From the NCBI RefSeq assembly GCF_003044565.1, contig NZ_POXG01000002.1, positions 372,001-436,000 of the forward strand: a DNA stretch of 64,000 nt, given 5' to 3'. The stretch is from Neisseria sicca (GTDB taxonomy: Bacteria > Pseudomonadota > Gammaproteobacteria > Burkholderiales > Neisseriaceae). Below, in pieces: positions 34,779-43,825 of the stretch (its first letter is position 1; the number at the start of each line of letters is the position of its first letter). Under the pieces are notes generated by a model. The model saw only the letters and a program-made list of their open reading frames with translations. It was not told the origin of the DNA and did no database searches. The translations under genes were made by a program, and so were the position numbers.

Positions 34779-35861
34779 TTAGCGGATTTTCAGCGTACTC
34801 AATCCGATTAATACCAAGACGATGGTGATAATCCAGAAGCGGACGACGACTTGGGTTTCTTTCCAGCCTTTTTGTTCGTAGTGGTGGTGGATAGGCGCCA
34901 TCAGGAAGATGCGTTTTTTGGTTTTCTTATACCAGCCGACCTGAAGCATAACGGACACAGCTTCTACGACGAACAGACCGCCCATAATCACTAAAACAAA
35001 TTCTTGACGGACGATGACGGCAACGGTACCGAGTGCCGCACCCAATGCCAGCGCGCCGACGTCGCCCATGAAAACTTGCGCGGGATAAGCGTTGAACCAC
35101 AAAAATCCGAGACACGCGCCGCACATGGCGGTACAGAAAATCACGACTTCGTTCGCGCCTGCGACATAAGGCAGTTGCAGGTATTGGGCGAATTGCGAGT
35201 GTCCGCTAGCGTAGGCGAAGATGGCAAGGCCGGCGGCGACGAGGACGACGGGGAAGGCGGCAAGTCCGTCAAGGCCGTCGGTCAGGTTGACGGCGTTGGA
35301 AGTGCCGACGATGGTCAGATAGGTCAGCACGACAAAGCCGACTACGCCCAGCGGCAAGGCGACTTGTTTGAAGAAGGGAACGATCAGGATGTTGTTGGAG
35401 CTATTGGAAGCGAGGTAAAACAGGGCAAGCGCGGCGATAATGGCGACGCTCGACTGCCACACCATTTTGAATTTGGGAGAAACGCCGTTGGGGTCTTTAT
35501 AGACGACTTTGCGCCAGTCGTCGTAAAAACCGAGCGCGCCCGTGGCGAGCAATACGCCCAAAAGAATCCAAATATACGGGTTTGCCCAGTTGCCCCACAA
35601 GATTGTGGACACGGTGATGGCGGTCAGAATCAGCGAACCGCCCATAGTCGGCGTGCCGTTTTTGATAAGGTGGGTTTGCGGTCCGTCGGTGCGTACCGCC
35701 TGCCCGACTTTCAACTGCGTCAGTTTGCGGATGGTCCACGGACCGAGCAGCAGGGAAAACGCCAAGGCGGTCAAGGCTGCCATGACGGCGCGGAATGTGG
35801 TGTATTGAAAGACATTCAGACCGGACAACCAGTTACTGAAATGTGCAAGCCATAAAAACAT
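34779..35861 (-). CDS. mraY: Phospho-N-acetylmuramoyl-pentapeptide transferase
   Basis: A 360-residue MraY with about 10 membrane helices, which transfers the muramyl-pentapeptide to undecaprenyl phosphate to form lipid I. Diagnostic stretches are [15 protein letters not shown] ([15 protein letters not shown]), [18 protein letters not shown] (metal-binding aspartates), [13 protein letters not shown] and [14 protein letters not shown]. The frame extends upstream to 35966, but AAAAGGAAGCCCC precedes the ATG at 35861 and the resulting length is exactly that of the family. Last gene of the dcw cluster in this window. The usual murD-ftsW-murG genes do not follow. Confidence 0.97.
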   Translation of the reverse strand: MFLWLAHFSNWLSGLNVFQYTTFRAVMAALTALAFSLLLGPWTIRKLTQLKVGQAVRTDGPQTHLIKNGTPTMGGSLILTAITVSTILWGNWANPYIWILLGVLLATGALGFYDDWRKVVYKDPNGVSPKFKMVWQSSVAIIAALALFYLASNSSNNILIVPFFKQVALPLGVVGFVVLTYLTIVGTSNAVNLTDGLDGLAAFPVVLVAAGLAIFAYASGHSQFAQYLQLPYVAGANEVVIFCTAMCGACLGFLWFNAYPAQVFMGDVGALALGAALGTVAVIVRQEFVLVIMGGLFVVEAVSVMLQVGWYKKTKKRIFLMAPIHHHYEQKGWKETQVVVRFWIITIVLVLIGLSTLKIR

Positions 35862-35924
35862 GGGGCTTCCTTTTGTTTTTGTTGTTACATTGGGCTTATC
35901 GCCCATTTTAAAGTTTGGTTTTGG

Positions 35925-35951
35925 GGTCGTCTGAAAAAGTTTCAGACGACC
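35925..35951 (-). terminator. Uptake-sequence inverted repeat upstream of mraY
   Basis: GGTCGTCTGAAA and TTTCAGACGACC with a 3-base loop lie between the small membrane protein gene and mraY. It could reduce read-through into mraY. Confidence 0.55.
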
Positions 35952-36055
35952 TTTGGAGATTATCAAGCAGGTTATGACAGTCAGGGCTTAATGAAGTTCA
36001 CTTTATATTCAGGTTTTTAGGGAACTTTTATCCGTTATCCAGACCGCTGGCGGCG

Positions 36056-36244
36056 TTATGAAGCGGAGACGGCGTTCGCGTCTTTCTCAATCACGCAAAT
36101 CGGATCATTTCCTGGATTTTTGCCGCCGCCCAAGTCCAGACAAAGGTCATCATAAAGATACGCCTGCGTCCGCATTCCGGCATAAAACGCACCAATCAGC
36201 GCGGTAATCAGCAATAGGGCTTTCACAAAACCGCGGCTGTTCAT
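36056..36244 (-). CDS. Small hypothetical membrane protein in the dcw cluster
   Basis: A 62-residue protein with one N-terminal membrane segment (about 8-24, KALLLITALIGAFYAGM) and a short polar tail with two cysteines (C35 and C50). The start codon is 3 bases after the murF stop, so it is probably cotranscribed with murF. No family recognised. I recall a small unannotated gene at this place in other Neisseria, but cannot confirm it. Confidence 0.6.
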   Translation of the reverse strand: MNSRGFVKALLLITALIGAFYAGMRTQAYLYDDLCLDLGGGKNPGNDPICVIEKDANAVSAS

Positions 36245-36246
36245 TT

Positions 36247-37614
36247 TCAGACGACCTCTTTATCGAGCAATGCCTCGACCACTTCTTCCATCTTCATAAA
36301 GCGCGAACCTTTCACCAATACGGTGGCGCGTTCGGGCAAATCGTGGCTCAACACTTGAATCAACGGGTCTTTGGCAGCAAACCACAAACCGTCCGCGCCA
36401 AACGTTTCCGCCGCTTCGACGCTGTTGTCGCCGACAAAATAAGCCGCTTCGATGCCTTGGTCGCGGGCGTACGCGCCGACTTCGGCGTGCATGGCGGCGG
36501 CTTCATCCTCACCCAGTTCGCCCATATCGCCCATCACAAAAATACGCGGCGCAGGCATACGCGCCAACACGTCAATCGCGGCTTTCATGCTGTCGGGGTT
36601 CGCGTTGTAAGTATCGTCAATCAAGGTCGCGCCTTTGATGCCGGACTTGACGTTCAGACGACCTTTGATGTTGCTGAAACCTTTCAAACCTTCCGCCACA
36701 TCGTTCAAACTCAAACCCGCAGCCAAAGCCAACGCGGCGGCAGCGGCGGCGTTGTGGACATTGTGGCGGCCGGGAACAGGCAGCACCACGTCGGCGCGCT
36801 CGTTGCCGCACACCAAATCAAATTCGCACGACAAAGGTTTCAGCACGATATTTTCCGCGTGGACATCGCCGCTATCGACGCCGAAAGTCTGTTGCTGATG
36901 ATCTTGGGAGGTCGTCTGAAACACCGCGGCATGTTCGTCTTCGCACGGAATCAAAGCCAATCCGTCTTCGCCCAAACCTTGATAAATCTCGCTTTTCGCC
37001 TTGGCAATATCGTTCGTGCCGTCAAAACCGCAGCCGACATGGGCGCGCAGGGCGTTGTTGACCAAAGCGGCATCGGGTTTGGCAATTTGCGTCAAAACTG
37101 CCAGTTCGCCGAAATGGTTCATGCCCATTTCGATGACTGCATAGCGGTGTTTTTCGTTTAATTTCAACAAAGTCAGCGGCAGCCCGATGTGGTTGTTGAA
37201 GTTGCCCGCCGTCGCCAAAACGGCATCATCGCCGAAACGGCGGCGCAATACCGCAGCCAGCATCTCCTTCACCGTCGTCTTGCCGCCCGAGCCGGTAATG
37301 CCGAATACAAACGGGTTCACATTCCCGCGCCACGCCTTCGCCAGCGTTTGCAACGCGGCAAGCGTATCATCGACTTTCAACGCACCATCCATTGCAGCGC
37401 AATCTTCGCGCGAAACCACAACCGCCGCCGCACCCGCAGCCAATACGTCTTCAACGAAATCATGCGCGTCAAACCGCTCGCCCGCCAATGCGAAAAACAC
37501 ATCGCCCGCGCGGATGTCGCGGCTGTCGGTAACAATGCGCGAAACAGGTTTGTTTTCAGACGACGTCGGAAGGTTGAGGGTTTGGCAGATGAAATTTAGG
37601 TCTAGTGGTTTCAT
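36247..37614 (-). CDS. murF: UDP-N-acetylmuramoyl-tripeptide--D-alanyl-D-alanine ligase
   Basis: A 455-residue Mur ligase adding D-Ala-D-Ala to UDP-MurNAc-tripeptide. The Mur ligase pattern is clear: substrate domain (SRIVTDSRDIRAGDVFFALAGERFDAHDF), ATP-binding GITGSGGKTTVKEML (about 104-118), AVIEMGMNHFGEL, GRHNVHNAAAAAALA, and the C-terminal DDTYNANPDSMKAAID with ERATVLVKGSRFMKME. A single uptake sequence near 37560 is read within the N-terminus. The preceding nuclease-like gene ends 31 bases upstream. Confidence 0.96.
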   Translation of the reverse strand: MKPLDLNFICQTLNLPTSSENKPVSRIVTDSRDIRAGDVFFALAGERFDAHDFVEDVLAAGAAAVVVSREDCAAMDGALKVDDTLAALQTLAKAWRGNVNPFVFGITGSGGKTTVKEMLAAVLRRRFGDDAVLATAGNFNNHIGLPLTLLKLNEKHRYAVIEMGMNHFGELAVLTQIAKPDAALVNNALRAHVGCGFDGTNDIAKAKSEIYQGLGEDGLALIPCEDEHAAVFQTTSQDHQQQTFGVDSGDVHAENIVLKPLSCEFDLVCGNERADVVLPVPGRHNVHNAAAAAALALAAGLSLNDVAEGLKGFSNIKGRLNVKSGIKGATLIDDTYNANPDSMKAAIDVLARMPAPRIFVMGDMGELGEDEAAAMHAEVGAYARDQGIEAAYFVGDNSVEAAETFGADGLWFAAKDPLIQVLSHDLPERATVLVKGSRFMKMEEVVEALLDKEVV

Positions 37615-37645
37615 GGTTTCTTTCGTTTGTTTTTTTCAGACGGCC

Positions 37646-38659
37646 TTACATAACCATCCGTAAATGTTTCATCATAGATTTAGGTGTAACAAAAGTTAAA
37701 CCGTACATACTGCCTAATGCTACTGCCTGGTTTTCCTCTAAATCGGCAGCCAATATCACAAAACGGTCATCCGGCAAATTCAATCGTTTTTTCAAGCGTA
37801 CATATTTTTCAATGTCTCGTCTGAATTCCCCTGATTTACATTCCACCACAATCGGCTCTTTACCTATCGGCAAAAATACGACATCCAACTCCTGTTTATC
37901 TTCATTGCCGAATTTGACTTTTACATTTCGCGCGCAAGAAAAAGCATAACCCTTGCCTTTTTGTTTTGCTTCTTCAAGCATTTTGCCCAACGCAAACCAT
38001 TCAAGCCAACCACCACAAAAAAAGTGTTTGATGGCAGTGGCACGTTGCAGATTCAAGCGGACAATTTTTTCCTGTTTCTGATAAAAATACTTAGAAAACA
38101 GAGTATGGCTATAAAATTGTCGGCATAGATTATTCATTGTTTGCCCATCTTTTTGCGACATTTTGCCGACATCCAAACTAATGCTTGTATGGTTGTGGCT
38201 ATATGCCCAACTGATCTGACCCAACATATTTTTAGTAATCTGATAATTGCTGCCCAATTTAGCGGCAGCCTCATCAAAAAAACCGCTCATATTTACCGCC
38301 TGTAAGTTAAACATCGGCACAATATTGGCTCGGGCAAACCATTGCCGTATCGGCTCATGCTGTTTTTCAGTAGCTAAAATGTCAGTTTCTGATAAATTGA
38401 CGCCTGCCAGCGGATTATAATTTTGGTTTTCCGAACCGGTATCTTGCTGTGCATTTTCCTCCCCACCGTCTTCCTGTTGCTTCAAAGCCTGCAATTCCCG
38501 GTTCACCGAAAAATAACGCTCCAACAATTTACTGACAAAAAATAAAGTGTCGTAAACCCTAACCGGAGCCGTGCATTTTGGACAAGCAATTTCACTCATT
38601 CCGGATTCATAGTCATGCTCATTCATGCAGCCGCATTTATTGCAGCGAAAAATACCCAT
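37646..38659 (-). CDS. Zinc-ribbon protein with Card1-like PD-(D/E)XK nuclease domain
   Basis: A 337-residue protein of unknown role lying in the dcw cluster. The N-terminus has a zinc ribbon with C6-X2-C9 and C26-X2-C29. A Gln/Glu-rich linker (58-80) and a helical middle region follow. The C-terminal domain (about 214-337) carries a restriction-nuclease pattern: E220 in GGWLEWF, D259 in ELDVVFLP, and E273/K275 in IVVECKSG. This resembles the DUF1887/Card1 endonuclease family. It may be a nuclease linked to DNA quality or defence. It is more AT-rich than murF and murE, and may have entered the cluster by transfer. Confidence 0.7.
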   Translation of the reverse strand: MGIFRCNKCGCMNEHDYESGMSEIACPKCTAPVRVYDTLFFVSKLLERYFSVNRELQALKQQEDGGEENAQQDTGSENQNYNPLAGVNLSETDILATEKQHEPIRQWFARANIVPMFNLQAVNMSGFFDEAAAKLGSNYQITKNMLGQISWAYSHNHTSISLDVGKMSQKDGQTMNNLCRQFYSHTLFSKYFYQKQEKIVRLNLQRATAIKHFFCGGWLEWFALGKMLEEAKQKGKGYAFSCARNVKVKFGNEDKQELDVVFLPIGKEPIVVECKSGEFRRDIEKYVRLKKRLNLPDDRFVILAADLEENQAVALGSMYGLTFVTPKSMMKHLRMVM

Positions 38660-38712
38660 AATGTTCCCTTTTTATTTGTTTCAAAATTTATTTCAGACGA
38701 CGTTTGAAAATT

Positions 38713-39234
38713 TTATCTTTCCTGATTAATCAACGGATAAGGATTAATCGCACCGCTTGGCAGATACACGCCGTAATGCAGGTGCGCCGGCGTGGTTTTT
38801 GCGTTGCCGGTTTTGCCGACATAGCCGATGACCTGTCCTTCTTTCACACGTTCGTACAGGCGGACGTTGGCGAATTTGTTGAGGTGGGCATAATAGTGCC
38901 ATGCGCCCGGTCCTTGTATGCCAATGACTTTGCCACCCAATCGGTTGCGCCCGATTTTGGTTACGATACCGGGTGTTGTGCTGCGTATCGGCGTGTTTTT
39001 CTTAGCGAAAATATCCACGCCTTCATGTCTGCGTCCTTGACTGCGCGCTGCGCCCCAAGTGTCGTCAAAACGCTTGCCTTTAACGGGATTGGGCAGGCTT
39101 TGTGCCGCCGGCGGTTCTTTCGCCCTCAGTTCGGCAATTTCGGCGTTCGGGCGCGGCAGTTGTTTGGTGGTACAGCCCGCAAATAAAATTATGGCTGCAC
39201 TGATTAAAAGGGTTTTTGTCGGCATTTTCAGCAT
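38713..39234 (-). CDS. M23 family peptidase lipoprotein
   Basis: A 173-residue exported lipoprotein. The signal is MPTKTLLISAAIILFAGC with the lipobox cysteine at residue 21. The LytM/M23 metallopeptidase domain occupies most of the rest, with metal ligands in RRHEGVDIF (HxxxD) and HLHYGVY (HxH) and the IGRNRLGGKVIGIQG strand. It may cleave peptide cross-links in peptidoglycan, which fits its place among cell-wall genes. I chose ATG 39234 because GAGGAG lies 9 bases upstream. The first in-frame codon (39237) is TTG. Confidence 0.9.
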   Translation of the reverse strand: MLKMPTKTLLISAAIILFAGCTTKQLPRPNAEIAELRAKEPPAAQSLPNPVKGKRFDDTWGAARSQGRRHEGVDIFAKKNTPIRSTTPGIVTKIGRNRLGGKVIGIQGPGAWHYYAHLNKFANVRLYERVKEGQVIGYVGKTGNAKTTPAHLHYGVYLPSGAINPYPLINQER

Positions 39235-39252
39235 CAAATCGGTCTCCTCGTT

Positions 39253-39294
39253 TTTCAGACGACCTTTGAAATTCGAAATCAGGGTCGTCTGAAA
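39253..39294. repeat. Uptake-sequence inverted repeat (outward type)
   Basis: TTTCAGACGACCT and AGGGTCGTCTGAAA face each other across about 15 bases, upstream of the M23 gene. A second, less perfect pair (TTTTCAGACGACC with GGGCCGTCTGAAAA) lies at 39368-39405. Confidence 0.65.
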
Positions 39295-39514
39295 TAACTG
39301 TGATGGGTTTAATGGCTGACGTGCCGTAATGCGTGTGTTGTGTTGCTTTTATTGTGGGGGATAAACGTTTTCAGACGACCTTAAGGCTGCCGGGCCGTCT
39401 GAAAATTGATTACATTGTTGTTAAATTTATAGTGGAATCGATAAGTTGAATATGAAGTACAACAAAACCTCTCTGCCTTATGGTGACTTCACTCTGTCTG
39501 CATATACTCAAAAA

Positions 39515-40090
39515 TTAGTCTTCAATATCGATATATCCCAAATCGATCAGTGCCTGTTCCACATTTCCGACTGCCTCATCATCATCTTTTACCATCAGTA
39601 GGAAAGCATTTTCGGTATAACCAATGTCTATTAGTCGAAGTCCATGGGGCTTAAGTAATGCATCGTAAGCATCTGAAACAAAGATATGGGCATTGAACAT
39701 CGCAAACATATTCATCTCATCACTCTCACAAAGCTCGTCCAATTCATCTTCTTCATCCGGCACGGCAATGCCTTCTTGAGTGCAAAATGCTGCTACCGTA
39801 CGATCGCACACTTCGTCATCAATTTCTGTCGTATCTATTTCAATACCCAGTTTTTGTATAGGATAAAACCGCTCTAATTCCAAATATGGATTTTTCCATT
39901 CCATATAATCCATAAATTGATGATCAGCATAATGCCATTCACCTGATTCGCTATACCAACCTAAATGCTTAAATAACCAATCACACACCAAATCCTCATT
40001 TTCAGCCGGAGGAGCTTTGGGTAAATCTTCACGGGTTAAGTAAGGGACGGCTGCAAGTAAGGCATTAAATAAAGGAGTATAACGTTGCAT
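39515..40090 (-). CDS. Hypothetical acidic protein in the dcw cluster
   Basis: A 191-residue protein, not recognised. It is acidic, with a run of Glu/Asp at about 112-122 (PDEEDELDELCESDEMN) and a C-terminus IDLGYIDIED. No signal peptide or membrane helix is visible. It contains several aromatic residues (GWYSESGEWHYADHQFMDYMEW). Codon use is more AT-rich than in neighbouring murE, and it lies between murE and the M23 gene. Such acidic, aromatic-rich, cytoplasmic proteins are sometimes immunity proteins, but no toxin gene is nearby, so no function is claimed. Confidence 0.65.
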   Translation of the reverse strand: MQRYTPLFNALLAAVPYLTREDLPKAPPAENEDLVCDWLFKHLGWYSESGEWHYADHQFMDYMEWKNPYLELERFYPIQKLGIEIDTTEIDDEVCDRTVAAFCTQEGIAVPDEEDELDELCESDEMNMFAMFNAHIFVSDAYDALLKPHGLRLIDIGYTENAFLLMVKDDDEAVGNVEQALIDLGYIDIED

Positions 40091-40173
40091 ATTTTTACCT
40101 ATTAAAAGTGAGATGGAGTAATGTGTAATTTCCTATTTGCCAATGACCTTAAGGAATCATCTGGAAAATATTT

Positions 40174-41652
40174 TTACCTGAGTTCTGCCAACGCTTTCTC
40201 TGCAACTTCAAAATCAGAAAAATGATGTTTTACGCCCTGCATATCCTGATAATTTTCGTGTCCTTTGCCGGCAATCAGGATAATGTCGTTTGCGGCAGCG
40301 CGTTCGACTGCGTAACGGATAGCGGCGGCGCGGTCGGCTTCGACGCATTCGGGCGCGGGAACGGCGGGCAGGATGTCGTTGATGATGTCTTGCGGATTTT
40401 CCAAACGCGGGTTGTCGCTGGTTACGACAACTTTATCCGCGCCCTGTACGGCTGCTGCACCCATCAGCGGGCGTTTGCCGCGGTCGCGGTTGCCACCGCA
40501 GCCGAATACACACCACAAAGCCGCGCCCTGCGGTTTGATTTCCTGCAAGGTGGAGAGTGCTTTTTCCAATGCGTCAGGTGTGTGGGCGTAATCGACAACG
40601 ACCAAGGGCTTGCCGCTGTTCATAATGCAGTCCATGCGGCCTGAGGCGGGACGGATTTTTGCCAGCACATCCAATACTTTATCAAGCGGATAGCCGTTGG
40701 CACAAAGCAAGGCGATGCAGGCAGCGAGGTTTTGCGCGTTGAACCGCCCAAGCAGGCGGGTACGGCAACGGCCTTCGCCCCACGGGGTTTGAAATACGGC
40801 TTCCATGCCGTCTGAAGAGGCGGTGAAATGAACAATGCGGATGTCGGCGTGTTCGCTGAAGCCGTAGCTGTAAACGGCCAAATCGGGGCAGTCTTTTTTC
40901 AGACGACCTGCGAGTTCTGCGCCGTATTCGTCATCTACGTTGATAACGGCGTGTTTCAAGCCGTGCCAGTAAAACAGGCGCGACTTGATGGCGCCATAGG
41001 CTTCCATCGTGCCGTGGTAGTCGAGGTGGTCTCGTGTGAGATTGGTGAAGATTGCGCTGCAGAATGGCACGCCGTTGACACGCGATTGGTCAAGGCCGTG
41101 GCTGGAGACTTCCATCGCGGCGGCTGTTGCGCCTTGTTGACGGAAACGGTAGAGCAGGGTTTGGACATCGACGGGAGCAGGGGTGGTGTGCGTGGTTTCT
41201 TCCAATGCGCCCCAAAAGCCGTTACCAACCGTGCCGATAATGGTGGTTTTTTCGCCCAACAAATCGGCGGCTTGTGCCAGCCATTGTGTGATGGAGGTTT
41301 TGCCGTTAGTACCGGTTACGCCCCAAACTTTGAGGTCGTCTGAAACGTTGCCATACACTTGCGCCGCCAACATACCGGCACGGTGTTTCAAATCTTTGAT
41401 GCCTTGATTGGGGACTTTCCATTCGGGATTCCACGCAAATTTGCCATCGTCGTCCCAAAAAACAAAAGCCGCGCCGTTGGCAATGGCAGCGGGAATATAA
41501 CTGCGTCCGTCGGTATATTCACCCTGACAGGCAACGAAAATATCACCTTGTTTAATTTGACGGCTGTCTGAATGCAACAAACGCCCTGCTGCGTTTGCAC
41601 ACAGCAGAGGCGGAATGTTGGTTTCAGCTAAAGGGGTTAACTTGCTGAACAT
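40174..41652 (-). CDS. murE: UDP-N-acetylmuramoyl-L-alanyl-D-glutamate--2,6-diaminopimelate ligase
   Basis: A 492-residue MurE adding meso-diaminopimelate to the peptidoglycan precursor. The ATP-binding loop is VWGVTGTNGKTSITQWLA (about 109-126), with MEVSSHGLDQ, FTNLTRDHLDYHGTM, VDYAHTPDALEKAL, and the DNPR motif (VVTSDNPRLENP) that selects diaminopimelate over lysine. The coding region includes an exact ATGCCGTCTGAA (40805-40816), the uptake sequence of meningococci and gonococci, beside several AGGTCGTCTGAA copies. The stretch between murE and ftsI is only 24 bases. Confidence 0.96.
   Translation of the reverse strand: MFSKLTPLAETNIPPLLCANAAGRLLHSDSRQIKQGDIFVACQGEYTDGRSYIPAAIANGAAFVFWDDDGKFAWNPEWKVPNQGIKDLKHRAGMLAAQVYGNVSDDLKVWGVTGTNGKTSITQWLAQAADLLGEKTTIIGTVGNGFWGALEETTHTTPAPVDVQTLLYRFRQQGATAAAMEVSSHGLDQSRVNGVPFCSAIFTNLTRDHLDYHGTMEAYGAIKSRLFYWHGLKHAVINVDDEYGAELAGRLKKDCPDLAVYSYGFSEHADIRIVHFTASSDGMEAVFQTPWGEGRCRTRLLGRFNAQNLAACIALLCANGYPLDKVLDVLAKIRPASGRMDCIMNSGKPLVVVDYAHTPDALEKALSTLQEIKPQGAALWCVFGCGGNRDRGKRPLMGAAAVQGADKVVVTSDNPRLENPQDIINDILPAVPAPECVEADRAAAIRYAVERAAANDIILIAGKGHENYQDMQGVKHHFSDFEVAEKALAELR
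40805..40816 (+). repeat. Meningococcal/gonococcal-type uptake sequence inside murE
   Basis: ATGCCGTCTGAA is the 12-base AT-DUS dialect. It is read on the opposite strand of murE as SDGM. All clear intergenic copies in this window are of the AGGTCGTCTGAA dialect. Confidence 0.8.
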
Positions 41653-41676
41653 AAAATAATCTCGTTGATACTCGGA

Positions 41677-43425
41677 TTAAGACGGTGTTTTGACGGCTGC
41701 AACATTAGTCAGAGGTTTGGTCGGAGAAACGCCCAAAATGTTCAGGCTACCGCCCATGACTTGTTTGAAGACCGGACCTGCCACTACACCGCCGTAGTAA
41801 CCGTTTGCAGTCGGTTCGTCGATGGTTACCGCTACAATTACACGGGGATTTTTAGCAGGGGCAAAACCGATGAAAGTGGCGACGTGTTTGTTATCAACGT
41901 AACGTCCGTTGACCAACTTACGTGCCGTACCGGTTTTCGCACCGACGTCGAAACCATCTACCGCACCGGCAGTACCTGTACCACCTGGCTCGGTTACAGA
42001 AACCATCAAATCACGAACTTCACGCGCAGTCAAAGCTTTAATGACACGTTTGCCTTTTGGCGCAACCGCCTGTTTCTCAAAGCTGACCGGCAACAATTCG
42101 CCGTCATGTGTCAACATGGTATAAGCACGCGCCAACTGCAGCAGGCTCAATTGCAAACCGTAACCGAAAGACATGGTTGCCTGTTCAATCGGCTGCCATC
42201 TGCGCCAGCTTCTCAAAAGACCGGCTGTCTCACCTGGGAAACCGGAGTGCATCCGCACGCCAACACCCAAATCATGATAAAAATCATACATTTCTTTAGG
42301 AGTGAATTTTGCAGACAGTTTGCTGGTACCGACGTTGGAAGATTTTTGCATGATGCCGCGCACATCCAAAGTAGGATACACATGGGTATCGCGAACAGTA
42401 GCAGGTCCGATTTTGTAAGGCATGGTGTTAAAACGATCAGCCAAACCGACTTTGCCGGAATCCAATGCTTTTGCAATCGTAAACGGCTTCATGGCGGAAC
42501 CCGGCTCGATCATATCGGTAACGGCACGGTTGCGGCGCTGTTCGCTATCTGCGCTGCCCGGTTGGTTCGGATCATAAGCAGGGCTATTGACCAGAGCCAA
42601 GATTTCGCCGGTTTGTGCATCCAATACCACAACGGTACCTGCTTTGGCTTTGTGATAAGCCACTGCTTTATTCAGCTCATCATAGGCAAGTGTTTGAATA
42701 CGTTGATCCAAAGACAAAACCATGTCCTGCCCGTTTTTCGGATCGCTGTTGCGCGGAGAATCCAAACTATCGACGATATTACCTTTATTGTCGCGCAAAA
42801 CCACTTTCGCACCGTCCGCACCATGCAGACTGTCTTCACGCGACAATTCCAAGCCTTCCTGTCCTTTGCCGTCGATATTGGTGAAACCGATAACGTGCGC
42901 GAACAGGTTGCCCATCGGATAATGGCGTTTCAGCTCTTTTTGGAATGCCAAGCCTTTAATACCCAAGGCTTTGATTTCTTCCGCCTTCTCTTGACTGAGT
43001 TGACGCTTCAGATAGATAAAATCTTTATCTTTTTTCGCCAATTTGTCCTGCAATGTTTCAACAGGCATATCAACAATTGCTGCCAGCTTGGTCAATTGTT
43101 CGGCAGTCGGCATTTCTTCCATACCGGAAGGCATGGCATACAAGGATTCAGTCGGTGCACTCAACGCCAAAGTCGCGCCGTTACGGTCCGTAATCATGCC
43201 GCGCGACGCAGGTAAAGTCAGGGTACGGACAAAACGCTGATCGCCCTGATTTTTCAAAAACTCATGCTGCGTGGTTTGCAAATAGATGCCGCGAGCCAGC
43301 AGTCCGACAAACGCAGCCGCAATCAGCCACAACACCAAAGAAATCCGCCCATCACTGGTGATGGGTTTTTTAGCTTTGGCTGTCTTGGGCAGCATGCTCG
43401 GTTTATATTCGTTTTTAATCAACAT
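41677..43425 (-). CDS. ftsI: Penicillin-binding protein 2, division transpeptidase
   Basis: A 582-residue class B PBP (penA in pathogenic Neisseria), the septal peptidoglycan transpeptidase and a beta-lactam target. It has one N-terminal membrane anchor (about 29-48), a dimerisation region and the transpeptidase domain. Motifs are S310-AMK, S362-SN in QKSSNVG, and K497-TG in GAKTGTARK. Numbering matches gonococcal PBP2, with M312, T316, L504, V510, V515, N541, V552, Q555, V556 and V566. These residues are seen in mosaic or penicillin-tolerant alleles of the pathogens. N512, G545 and A501 are unchanged, and no Asp insertion follows D346. Confidence 0.96.
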   Translation of the reverse strand: MLIKNEYKPSMLPKTAKAKKPITSDGRISLVLWLIAAAFVGLLARGIYLQTTQHEFLKNQGDQRFVRTLTLPASRGMITDRNGATLALSAPTESLYAMPSGMEEMPTAEQLTKLAAIVDMPVETLQDKLAKKDKDFIYLKRQLSQEKAEEIKALGIKGLAFQKELKRHYPMGNLFAHVIGFTNIDGKGQEGLELSREDSLHGADGAKVVLRDNKGNIVDSLDSPRNSDPKNGQDMVLSLDQRIQTLAYDELNKAVAYHKAKAGTVVVLDAQTGEILALVNSPAYDPNQPGSADSEQRRNRAVTDMIEPGSAMKPFTIAKALDSGKVGLADRFNTMPYKIGPATVRDTHVYPTLDVRGIMQKSSNVGTSKLSAKFTPKEMYDFYHDLGVGVRMHSGFPGETAGLLRSWRRWQPIEQATMSFGYGLQLSLLQLARAYTMLTHDGELLPVSFEKQAVAPKGKRVIKALTAREVRDLMVSVTEPGGTGTAGAVDGFDVGAKTGTARKLVNGRYVDNKHVATFIGFAPAKNPRVIVAVTIDEPTANGYYGGVVAGPVFKQVMGGSLNILGVSPTKPLTNVAAVKTPS

Positions 43426-43506
43426 CTTAACATCTCAATTCATAATCACCCGAACCGTGTCTTTATCGAACGGCACCAGTTTGCAGTGCCGGATAAGCCG
43501 GCTATA

Positions 43507-43770
43507 TTATTTTTTTCGTTCCACCATCACGGTATTATCCGCGCCGGGCGGTTTGAGGCGCTGCTTCTCAGCCGCCACCTTAATCAGCTTGTGATTCGCC
43601 AGCCGCGCCTGATCCAATTTCAAGCGTGCATAGTCCTGATCAAGCTTGATTTCCTGCTTTTGCGCTTTATCCAAAGCGATGAAGTGCAAACGCGATTGGT
43701 CTTGCACAGTGACCACCGCAAAAGCAGATACCGATACCAAGACCAACAAAAGGATATTTAATTTATTCAT
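43507..43770 (-). CDS. ftsL: Cell division protein FtsL
   Basis: An 87-residue bitopic protein with one N-terminal membrane helix (about 3-22, KLNILLLVLVSVSAFAVVTVQD) and a leucine-zipper-like periplasmic coil (KLDQDYARLKLDQARLANHKLIKVAAEKQRL). FtsL with FtsB and FtsQ activates the septal synthase. Length and its place between rsmH and ftsI match the dcw cluster. The usual R-H-E-x-R/q region reads QDQSRLHFIALDKAQKQEIKLD. Confidence 0.93.
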   Translation of the reverse strand: MNKLNILLLVLVSVSAFAVVTVQDQSRLHFIALDKAQKQEIKLDQDYARLKLDQARLANHKLIKVAAEKQRLKPPGADNTVMVERKK

Positions 43771-43825
43771 TATTTTCAGACGATCTCAATCTGTTTGTTC
43801 CGAGGACACCTGCCCCACATAATGC

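Noticed and set aside
39428..39450. TATAGTGGAATCGATAAG looks like a Correia end.
   Set aside because: Only the first nine bases match, and no core or facing end follows within 160 bases.
41665..43215. A 516-residue open frame antisense to ftsI.
   Set aside because: It lies fully opposite a well-supported gene, has an odd composition (rich in Arg, His, Phe, Cys) and no ribosome binding site or family resemblance.
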